Assembly: GCA_023105745.1 (NCBI GenBank) | Contig: JALGQZ010000008.1 | Location: forward strand, 24,007,866-24,071,865 | DNA: 64,000 bases | Origin: Austropuccinia psidii | Lineage: Eukaryota; Basidiomycota; Pucciniomycetes; Pucciniales; Sphaerophragmiaceae | Direction of reading: 5' to 3' | Shown here: positions 51,801 through 61,768 of the stretch, piece after piece | How the letters are laid out: each line of letters opens with the position of its first letter | How positions within the stretch are numbered: position 1 is the first letter of the stretch | Translations under genes and position numbers: made by a program | Notes under the pieces: generated by a model | Database searches by the model: none | What the model was told of the DNA's origin: nothing | What the model saw: only the letters and a program-made list of their open reading frames with translations

Positions 51801-52013
51801 TTTTTTCAAGTAAAAATGTGTTTTTACGATTTTCAAATTTAATGTATTTTCATTTTGAAATTACAATTAAATTTTTGATTATTTATATAAATTCATATTT
51901 AAATTTTATTTTAAAATGTAGATAATTTTGTTTTTATGTTTGTATGTTAATTTTTTTGGTTGTGGTCTTTTGGGTATATGGAAATACCTCTAAGGCTCAT
52001 CCACAGGCTGACA
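48807..52013 (-). repeat. 5' LTR of E4 (LTR-B), interrupted near its end
   Basis: TGTCAGGTTGAG at 48807; ends GCTGACA at 52013, with LTR-C inserted at 50197-52001. Without it about 1397 bp. The solo LTR-B at 44847 shows the uninterrupted end GAGTCACAGGCTGACA. Confidence 0.92.
50197..52001 (-). repeat. solo LTR-C in E4's 5' LTR
   Basis: 1805 bp, TGTAAGGTGTGG to GGCTCATC (normally GGCTCACA), flanked by CACAA (50192) and CACAG (52002). More diverged than the other LTR-C copies. Confidence 0.9.
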
Positions 52014-52713
52014 GGAAGCTTTCAATTCCTTTCCAAATTGGGAAAAAACAAGTCTGAACTTTGAGGTTTTATCAAACCTTAATCTTAAAGCTTCATTAAG
52101 GTCGAAAATTGTCCAATACAGGTGGAAAAACGTAATTGAATCCTTGAAGATCCAAAAAGCTGTGTACCCTAGCTCTGTTTGCTCTGTTTACTTTGTCCCA
52201 CCTTTCTGCATGGTTTTTTTGCTTTTATTGATTTAAAGCCATACTATGGCCTTAAAACATTTTAAATTGAGCCTACACATTGATTACATTCTGCATGTCA
52301 AATCCATAGCCAATTCAGCAAATATACACAACACCTCAATTTTAACTAAAATTTTGGTAAGTTTGCATAAACCTGATGCAACTTCAAATTTAAGCTCATT
52401 TAAGCTTAAATTTAACAATTATACAAAATTTTCAAAAAAAATCAATTTTACTGTGAGATTCTTGAATCTTCTGATAACATAATAAATAATCTTTTTTGGG
52501 TATAACAACCTATGGGTATACCCTAGGTTATTTTTAGGGTAGAATCCACAAATGACATAATAATTATAACTTTGTTTATCCAAAAAAAATATAATTCTTT
52601 TTTGTTATTTTTTATCTTAAATCCAGTTCATAAGTCTGCTCAAGATCAAATCAAATGCATATAAATTTATTTGTGGCCTTATGGGTATGTCATACATTGC
52701 TCACAGGCTCCCA
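52014..52713 (-). repeat. 3' LTR remnant of E5 (LTR-D)
   Basis: Reverse complement of the first ~700-750 bp of 1014-2876. LTR start on the minus strand is TGGGAGCCTGTGAG (TGTGAGCC in the other copy). The remainder would be expected left of E4 but is not there. Confidence 0.75.
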
Positions 52714-52816
52714 TTCCATACCATCAAAAAAAATTGTATGACAGTTTTTCCTTAGTAGTTTACCCCCAATTTAATTGGGGGGTATAATCCGCTTTCTAGC
52801 CTCTCTACTTATACAT

Positions 52817-55800
52817 TTAGGTATTTGAATCCTCAGATACAAAATTTTTATTGAGGAATTGGTCTTCTCTCATGCCTGAATCTTCTCTGAAACCTTTGGG
52901 AATCAGGTATTTACATTTCTGAAATCCATTAATCTTCATTTTGTGGATTTCTGTACCTAACGAAGTATTCTGTTTCATTTTCCCCCTAAGTCTTCTTTTT
53001 TTCTTCACTTTTATTAAGTGGTGGTACTTCTTCTGGTGCTTTATTTTTTAAATGAAATAATTCCTTGTCACTTTACATGTAATGCTTTACTAGCCTGACA
53101 GGGAAAGTTGGATGCTTGTTTTCCAATTCTCCTGACAGTTCTACTTTTACTGCATCTGGCACATTAAGGGCTTTAATAATAAATTTTCCTTCAGAGGAAT
53201 ATTCCAATTTCTTTCAGCCTTATATATTATTAAAGCTCAAGATTGAAGCTAGTATTAAGTCCCCTTATTTGAATTCTGTGGTTTTATTACTTTTATCACA
53301 CTTTTTTTAGCACACTCAAAGGTATCAGTCACACTTTGATTTTCATGATGCCTGACCTATCAATAAATAGCTTAAAGATTGAAGCAGTTGGATGAATATA
53401 AAATAAATCTTTCTTCAAAGTATCAACTGGAATTCTAGGGCTCCATCCCTTTTCCAACATTTCAGGAGCCTTGCCTGTTGAAGTATGGATAGAAGTCTTG
53501 TAGGCCAAATCAAATGCTGGTATAATTGTACACCAATCATGGGAAAAGCCATCAGAATCTTCAAGCTCAAGGGAATAAGCACAAAATATTCTGATGATTT
53601 CCTAAAGGGTCTGAATAGTTCTTTCTGCAAAACCATATTTTTGTGGATGATAAGCTGTTGAGAATGATAGTTTTGTACCCAAAAGCTTATGTAAATTTTT
53701 CCATAAGGCATATGTAAATTTTGTGTCTCTATCACTAATTCTCTTTTTTGAGAGACCAGTATGAGATATCAATCTGTTCCATATTATAAGAGCTATATCA
53801 AATAGATGTGTCATCTTTATGACATGGCAAAAAGATAGGGGTCTTTCTGTACCTGTCTACAGTAACAATACATGCATTGTAATCTTTGTTCCCACCAGGT
53901 AGTAAGGTAGTTACCAAATCCATACAAACCACTTCTGAAGGGGTATATGGTTCTTGGATATGAATAATCAAACCAAATAATTCACCAGTAGCCTTATTGG
54001 CTTTTTGGCACCTGTCACAACTGTTACAGTACTCAATTACATATTTTCTCCAAGATGGCCACCAAGCACGTATCTTAATTTCTTTCATTTTCCTGTCTTC
54101 AGAAAAATTATGAGAATAAATCTTTTCATGGAACTCTAGTAATATTGTGTTAATTAACAGTCTACTACATAAGACTATTCCATTCCACATGTGTGTTTAG
54201 ATCCATGATATAAGATGGCATCAAATAAATGGAACCTGCCATTGTCATGTGATATTTTCCATATATCATCCAAAGAATCAGCCAAATCTTTATCTTTGCA
54301 ATCTTTGTCAAGTAGAGAATTAAGAATATCATTATTATTATCTTCCTTATGGCTTTCTCTAACCCCTTCAAAGAATTTGGTGCCTACATCTGTGATATTA
54401 TTTCCTTCAATTGAAATTTGAGGTTCTGAATTTTTAGGAAAATAAGCAGGATTATCAGTTGTATTGGTTAATGCCCATATGCTCAGGCCATCAGCATTCT
54501 TATGAATATTTCCACCTTTGTGTACTATGGTCATATTTCCTCTATACTCCTATATGGAAACCTGCCATCTTAACATGTGTATGTTTTGAGTTTTCATGTT
54601 AAGAAGTGATTTCACTGCATTAAAATAAGTAATTACTGCAAAAAAGACCATCAATATAATATTTAAGTTTTTCCAAAGCCCAAACAAGGCAAAGGCACTC
54701 CATTTGCATTTCTCCATGCCTACCCTCTGTAGGTTTAATTTGGCTTGAAATAAAACAAATTGGTCCTTCATAAGCTTTCTAATTTACAGATTGAAATTGA
54801 TGAAGAGCTTCAACTAACCCTTAACCACATGCATCAATATACGTCTTGAAAGGAAGCTTCCAGTCTGGCATCAACAATAAGGGTGCATTGATTATAGCAT
54901 ACTTGATCTTATCATATTCTTGAATCCTTTCTTGTGTCATTTCAAAGACAGTTTGTTGATAACAAATTCTGTACAATGATCTGGTATGGATTTCAAAATG
55001 TATAAGGTGTTGCCTGTAAGAACTAGAAAACCCCAAGAAAGACATCATATCTTTCTCTTTTTGGGGGATTTGTTTCAGTAAGACTGCAGACACTTTGTTT
55101 TTATAAACATCAAGGCTTAGTCTTGAAGCTACATTTCCTAGAGCTTTTAATTCATGAAACCAAAAGTTTGATTTGCTTAGAGATATTTTTATGTTCATTT
55201 GAAGAATTTTCTTTATTACTAATGAAAGTCTCTCTCAATACAATTGCCAGGTTTCTGAACAAATAACAATACAATCAATATAGATGATTAACCATCCCTC
55301 TGATAAATCATGTAGGAAAATGTTATTAATCATTCTTTGATAATGAGAGGGTTTATTTTTAATACCAAAAGGAATCCTCAATTATTCATAAATACCACTA
55401 TGAGAAATTATTCGCAATACTTTTCTAGCATGAGATGTTAAAACTTTTTGATGGAAACCTTGAAGGGCATCCATAGAAGTGATAAATGTATCTTTGGATA
55501 TTTGAGTCAAAGTCTCATGGATTCTTGGAATCAGGTAACTGTCTGTAAAAGTATAGGTATTCAACTCCCTGATATCCCGAACCATCCTTAATTTATCATT
55601 TTGCCAAGTAAAGATTACAGGGGTTGTGACTTCTACTTCCTCAATATTTCCAAGTTTTCTAAGAACTCCCAGATTCATCAGCTCATTGATATGAGATTCC
55701 AATGCTTCTCTGCCTTGGGGCTAGCTGGGGAAGCTTTTATTCTAAATAGTGGAGGATAAGGTCTTTCCACATTAAGCATAATGTCCACTTCATGCCCTCC

Positions 55801-57845
55801 TAATGGCCCCTAGTAGTTCATTATCAGAAGCAAAGATTTTCCTATATTAAAATAAAATTTCAATTAGGTAGCCCCTCATTTCTAATGTTAATTCAGGACT
55901 AATTTGTGCTTCAATTAATTTATCTGACACAAATTTTTTCTTTTTAACATTTCTTACTTGTCTGATGGCAGTCAGTTCTTTCTTCTCTAGAGGAAAAGCA
56001 AATTTTTGTCTTGAATTTTCTCCTATAGTGAAATATCTGTCACTATGATTATTAATATCAATGCCATAAATATTGAGATAATCATTTCCAAGTATAAAAT
56101 GTTGCAAAGTGCAGTTATTCATAACAAAAATTTAAGCTTTCCATCTGATACTTCCTGTAGGGTGAGTAAATATCATTGCTTCTTCAAGAATGCCCAAAGG
56201 GTGCATATCCTGGCTAGCACTTATGAATTTTATACCTTCAATTGGAATTAGTTTGTCTTTACAATTGGTATACATTTTTTCAAGATAATATTTTCCAACA
56301 CATGGGCAGAAGGCATCTCAGTCAAGATGTATCTTGGATTCTTTGTTGTTTATCACAATATTAGTGATACAAGATGATCCAGATTTGTACCCTTTACCTC
56401 TTGCAGGCTTGGCTTTCTGCATTTTATCATCTTGCACATGTATGGGATGCATACACTCATCACTTTACCATGGCAACTAAGTATGCACTTCTGTGACTAC
56501 AAAAGATACATTATTGTTTTCTATACTAAGTTAATCTGGCAGTTCTTCTTCTTCAGAAGGTGTAGAATCACTTTCATGTAAGGATACATCATCTGTTTAG
56601 TTTCTGTCTTAAGATTTTCCAATTTCTATCTTATTAATTCTTGGCCTTTTTGAACAAGTATTAGCCAAATGAGATGTACTTCCAAATGTAAGACATTTCA
56701 AAGGAGCTTTGTCTTGTTGTTTATTTGGTCTTGAAATTGGTTTCCCACCAGTCATATTGTCTATTGGGAGTTTATAACAATCTCTACAAATCTGTATTCT
56801 GGTAGTGATGTCTTCCATAGCATTGATAAAATCCTCTTTAGAGCCAGGCTTAATACATCTGCTTCTCATAGCATGCCCAAGGTCACCACCACACTTCCTT
56901 AATATCCTTTTATGTACCATTGCTTCAGACATATAAGGATGAAGGGCAGCTAACTTCTATTTTTTTTAAGAAACCAAGACATGGGCCTGTCCCTCTCAAT
57001 ATTAAAAATGGCTTCTTCAAAAGAATTTTGCATTTCAAATCTCCAGGAATCATTTTCCCATTTGGAAATAATTTGTTCTTTCCACCAAGGCCAGGAGTGT
57101 TACCATGGTCTTTTCTCATTTTATAATACCATTTCTTTGCTGATTTTGTAAATAAGGAGTGTAATCTGGCATTTATGTACTCATCTGGTATGTTAAAGTC
57201 TTCTTTAAACATATCAATTGTCTTCATAAACTCTATATGATCATATTCTCCTTCACCATTGAAGGATGGCCATATCTCTAGTCTGGGAATGTCCTTGAAA
57301 TTACTGGCAGCTTCCAATTGTGCATTGATTTAAATTATATTATTTCAGTAAATATTCAATTTCAACACATTTCTGTCAAGGATTGGTGTGGACTGTATTG
57401 GAAATTCATTTTTCAGTGATATATTGATAATACTTGATTTAATATTTTCTTTCAATTCAAGTCTTGCTTTATCACTTTTCTCCAATTGTTCTTGGAAAAG
57501 AGCTGCATTGTGACCAGTTGAATTTTCCGATTTTTGTACTTGTATTCTTAGTTCTTTTAACTGTTTAGTGATAAAATAAATAAAATTATCATCTGGTTGA
57601 TTGATTAAGGTGCATTTGAACTCAATTTTCTCACAAATATGAGTCAAAAAAACATTTTCTTTATTTACATTTTCTAGACCAATAATGGTCTTTTGTGTCT
57701 CTTTTACTTGTAAAATTTCTTTACCCAAATTTTTTTGGATATACTTGAAATTGTTATACTTTACCAAAATCTCATTATTACAAGCTTCAAAGTAAACTAC
57801 AAGCTTTACAATGTCTCCTTCTTTGGAAATTATTGGTTCATTCAT
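52817..57845 (-). pseudogene. E5 gag-pol, strongly decayed
   Basis: Start ATG at 57845-57843 overlaps the ORF1 stop. Recognisable: coiled region to ~57,345; capsid-like part (WPSFNGEGEYDHIEF, ~57,260); zinc knuckle with a lost Cys ([14 protein letters not shown], ~56,685); protease with a stop at its catalytic site (~56,318); RT (MDALQGFH ~55,470; YIDC instead of YIDD, ~55,275); RNase H (~54,700); integrase (53,400-54,190); tail ending 52817. The frame changes at least six times. Closer to E2 than to E4. Confidence 0.85.
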
Positions 57846-58144
57846 TAATCCTCCTTGTTTTGCAATTCTATCAGAGTTCTTTCCATCTTGAACAAATTTC
57901 CCATGGGGGTCTTTTATCTCTTTGGAATTCTTTAATTCTGGAATTAAGGCTTTTTCCACTTGGACTTTGCCTTTTTCTTGCCTTTCTGATTGCTGTTTGG
58001 GGCTAGCTTGTCCTTGTTTGGCACTTTTTGAGGCAAATTCTTTCTTGTGGATGCTTGAGGAGCTTCCACTGGGTTTTTGTCCATTCCTTGGGCCAATTTC
58101 TTCTTTTGGTCCTCTGACAACATGATTTGGTTTTTCAACCAAGC
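57845..58144 (-). pseudogene. E5 ORF1 remnant
   Basis: C-terminal half of the ORF1 seen in E2 and E3: WLKNQIMLSEDQKKKLAQ near 58,110 matches [17 protein letters not shown] of E2. A Lys-rich middle follows, then RIPK and MERTLIELQNKED with stop TAA at 57847-57845. Three nonsense codons occur. The stop overlaps the gag-pol start as TAATG. The N-terminal half is removed by E6. Confidence 0.6.
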
Positions 58145-58906
58145 TGTCACAGGGGCTCTTCAAAGTGAAGAGGGCCTGGCACTCAGTAAACTGGGACTCA
58201 CTTATGGAGGGCTCAAAGATATGGTAAGAAGGAATACACTTAAAGGTGCAAGAGATGAATTACTAAAATAAAGAATATAAGAAAGAAGAAAAAATAGAAA
58301 TAAAAGTAAAGAATAGAAGAGCCAACCACAAACAAGTCCAAGTCCACTGTTTCAACCTGTCAGAATGAAAAGGGAAGGGTTAATAAGGATATGGCCACCA
58401 AACTCATACTGTACAGGCAAAGAGAGAAATGCAAAGACTGACTTAATATTAAATAAATATAATACCCAAAAATAAGGATAAGAATATTCATAAAATAATA
58501 AATAACTAAATTAATTAACTGGGGAAAAGTCCCCAGGGGGGAGAAAGAGGGGCTGGTATATGTGAGAAACACCAGCCCTGATCAAGAGGAAGAATTTTCA
58601 TGAGAGGATTGAATGATTTAATTGAGTCTGGCCAATACACGTCCTGTATAGCTGTACAGAACCTGTACAAGAGGTGTGGTGTATTTGAGTGATCATACAG
58701 CTTAATGCTGGTGTATTGAAACTGTATTGGGTGAATCCAACCTGTACAGATGTTGACAGGCTGTATTGAAGTACCAAGCTGTATGCATGTTTCAGCAAGG
58801 AAGATTGCTGAAACTGAATGCTGATGCAGATAGTGGATCTGCTGATTTGAGGTGTTTGAGTGGGTGTATTGATGAATACCCTTACCCCTGGTGAGTGGTT
58901 GTTACA
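58145..58906 (-). repeat. 3' LTR of E6
   Basis: 762 bp, TGTCACAGGGG to GGTTGTTACA on the plus strand. The right border is set by the adjoining polypurine tract, the left one by the break in E5 ORF1. Confidence 0.85.
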
Positions 58907-58922
58907 GTATCCCCCTCTTGAA
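58907..58922 (-). promoter_or_regulatory. polypurine tract of E6
   Basis: Minus strand TTCAAGAGGGGGATAC directly before the LTR start TGTAACAACC. Confidence 0.75.
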
Positions 58923-59776
58923 AGTGGTGGGCTCCTGAACACCATAATACCCTGCCACAGTTTAGTGGCATCTCAATATCCCCCATTTTTTCAAAATAAA
59001 ATTCTTTTTAATTTTCTTTTCCTCTTGACCATTATCCTGAAAATCCTTCTTCAATTCTTCTCTATCAAATTAAATTGATTCCCCCTTCTTTCAAGTTTTG
59101 AGTAAGTATTCCACTTTGAAATATGCCTTTTCTTTTCTTCTGATTCAATCAATCTTGTCCTTGGGTTATGGCCTTGGGATGTATCCCAAAATGATCGCCA
59201 CTGAGCTCTTGTGCTCAAACAATGATGCCCAATGAGTATATGAAGTGTACTCATTTGGCAAGGCTTAATCAAAAGAAAATCTTGAATAATTCCTTCAAGG
59301 GGTCTTGTCCCCATTGTCCTTGGAAATTGCCTCAAACAGCCCTCTATGATGATCTTGGGCTGTGGCCTCTTCTATGAAGAATCTTGATGAAATTTGATTC
59401 CATGGCCTTTTGGGCCTTTTGGGGGTCCTTGGTGATTTTTGGTGATTTGATTATTTATGGCCTTTTTAGGCCATTTCTGTCTTTGGGGGTCCTATGGTCT
59501 GTGGGGGCTATTGGAGGCCCCCTGGGCCCAATTTTTCTGGGGACGCAGGGTGACCAAGGAGCCAAGAATTGGCCCAAAACCAAAAACTCACCATATATGG
59601 CCTGGACCCATTGATGGGGTCCAGGACCATTAAGACCCTGGCCTCCCCAAAGTTGCAGGGGAGGTCCCGGGTGATGAATTCAGCCCCAAAGGGGTATGAA
59701 TCCTCACCTTAGAGGCTTTGAGGGAGGCATAATTGAGCTATGGCCCCCATTTCCTTGAGGTCAATTTTTTTTTGAT
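58923..59776. other. E6 non-coding stretch
   Basis: Between the polypurine tract and the antisense gene. A stretch of GGCC-rich sequence (59,400-59,660) precedes the antisense gene and could hold its promoter. Nothing coding recognised. Confidence 0.4.
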
Positions 59777-61065
59777 ATGGAGTGGACTGATTCTGACGTC
59801 TTGAATCTTCTGCTTGCATATTCTTCAGTTATGAGTTCCAAACTGACTGAACTCACTGAATCTTCTCCTTCTGCATTGCCACTGTCTGTTCTTTGTTTTT
59901 CTGGCGTCTTCAGTCAATTATCTTCCCCCTCTATGGCGTCTTATGCTCATTTTGATCCCTCCCAAACCTATGATGGATACAGAGCAGTTGAAGTTCTTTA
60001 TCCTGCCTGTACTGAATTTTTCGCCAAGGGTAAGGATTGTTTTCAACACTACAATCCCCGATCTTCAAAATTCCATTTTTGCTTCATTGGAAAGAAACCA
60101 TGTTGTCATACCAGGGTGACGTCTTCTAATGTCAGGAGGCATTTATGGAGTAGAAAGGATGGGCCTTTTGGGAAAGAATTCCCCATCTCTGAGGAACCTA
60201 CTCCTGATGCAACTTCAGGATTTTCTCAATGTGAGTGATTTGCATATCTTGATTTAATTGGTACTGATATTTTGATGTAGTGACTGGTTCCAGGCAGAGG
60301 GATGTGGCAAGGTGGACTAGTGTTGGAGGGCCAATTCCAATTGGTGGTAGGCCCATATATTCCAGCTCAGAGGTCCCAATCTCAAGGACCAATACTGAAG
60401 GGGTAGTGAAGGTGGTGAAGACAGTAAGAAGGATTGATGATTCCCCCACTGATCCATATGCTTAAGGAAGTGATGAGTTGGACGGTGAAGAAGCTTAAGT
60501 TGTTCCTCATTCGGTTGGTCATACATCCAGAAATTCCTCTTCTCAACCCGTTGCCAACAGATTTTAAAGGCAAGTAATTCCCAGTACTCCCAGAACCTTC
60601 CAACAAATTCTTGCTTCCATTCCAACTACCAGTCCTCCTCCTTCACCCAGTACTTCCCATGACAGGCCTGACTTGAATCCAGCAGTAAGACCATCACCAG
60701 TTCAGTAATCCAGAAACTCACCCATACCCACCTCCCACCAACTCCAACCTGTGGGCAGCTCCAGAAGAAGAAGAGATGGATTGTCCCCTTTGCCATTTCC
60801 TGCCGCTCAATTTTTTCAAAGAAGAGAACGTTGGCCTATCCGGGTTACCAGAGAAGATCCCAACGCCGCTAGTGAAAACCAGGAAGCTGTGGCCAGATCA
60901 TTAAGGAGGTTTGATAGAAATAGCAGAGAGGTGATTATGTATGCCAATGACAGGACTATTCCAGGTATTGCTTCTGAAGAGATGGCTGCAAAATTTTCCT
61001 GGTATGAAGATGGGTTGATAAATGATTTTCAGAAAACTTTTGATGAATTAGGTAGAGATAACTAG
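59777..61065 (+). pseudogene. antisense gene inside E6, spliced, unknown function
   Basis: Runs opposite to pol. Exon 1 59777-60230 (alternative start ATG 59933, MASYAHFDPSQ), intron 60231-60280 (GTGAGT...GATGTAG, 50 bp), exon 2 60281-61065, stop TAG. The splice joins the frame exactly (TCTCAAT to TGACTGG). Exon 1 encodes a Cys/His cluster at residues ~88-122 that could bind zinc; exon 2 has a Ser/Pro-rich stretch and a C-terminal region with REVIMYANDR. Four TAA codons (60463, 60496, 60565, 60706) break exon 2, but no frameshift is seen over about 780 bp. I recall closely similar predicted proteins in large numbers from A. psidii, with no known function. Confidence 0.75.
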
Positions 61066-61768
61066 TTTCCTTATCCTTGTTTTTGTTTGGTTTGACTTCT
61101 ATCCCCACTCTTATAATTACTAAGAAATGAAAAAATAACGGAACCTCCCAATGCATGATTTGGGAGGGGATGCTTCTGCTTTAAAGAAATAAAAAGAAAA
61201 GAAAGAAAATGAGAGAAAAAGAGAGTAAAGAAACAGAAATAAAGAAACTCCTGATGGTTTGTCCTTCTTGTAGCGAGTTGCTTGATTTTGGCCAAGAAAT
61301 GTCTTAAAAGATGAAAACCAAGCATTTGATGCTCACAGAGTGGCCAAGGTAATTCTTTACAAGAAGTAGAACCCTCAGGGATGCATAACAGTAGATGGAA
61401 CTTACTTTCATAACTCCCACTCCCCACCAAGCACCATAAAACTGAAATGAATTGTCATAATGACTTATGAAATGAATTGCCATAGATGACTTGAAGTAAT
61501 GAATGTCTTGAATTATTATGATTGGCATAAATGAAATGATAAATAAAAGAAAAAGAAATAAAGAAACATTTGGCCATATCTTGATAAGGTCCAAATGGAG
61601 GGTATTGATGTTGCATGCTTCCTGAAACTGTCCAAATAATTGACAAGTGCTCACAAAGTGGCCAAGGTGATGCTTACAACAACATATGGGTAGAATACCC
61701 CCTTAAAGGTGCATTCCAGGAGAGGAACTTACTTTCATAACTTCTTCTCCCCACCAAGCACCATAAAA
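61066..61768. other. E6 non-coding stretch after pol
   Basis: Contains two imperfect copies of a segment: TTCATAACTCCCACTCCCCA at ~61,410 and TTCATAACTTCTTCTCCCCA at ~61,734, each ending in ACCAAGCACCATAAA and preceded by a related GTGGCCAAGGT block. This is a ~325-bp direct duplication. No gene. Confidence 0.5.

Larger units (their letters stand above)
37721..52013 (-). mobile_element. E4, decayed Ty3/gypsy element with three solo LTR insertions
   Basis: Minus-strand element of a family different from E1-E3: LTR-B ends, ORFs of a second gag-pol type. Nested in it are solo LTRs at 38540-39943, 43410-44847 and 50197-52001. Without them it is about 9.6 kb. Many frameshifts mark it as old. The right end abuts E5's LTR-D. 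The left LTR lacks its first ~12 bp and abuts unrelated sequence, so target duplications cannot be shown. Confidence 0.9.
52014..58144 (-). mobile_element. E5, old Ty3/gypsy element, both ends cut
   Basis: Minus-strand relative of E2 and E3 with LTR-D. Its 3' LTR is cut by E4 at 52013 and its ORF1 by E6 at 58145. The rest of ORF1 and the 5' LTR lie outside. Coding parts are strongly decayed. Confidence 0.88.
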
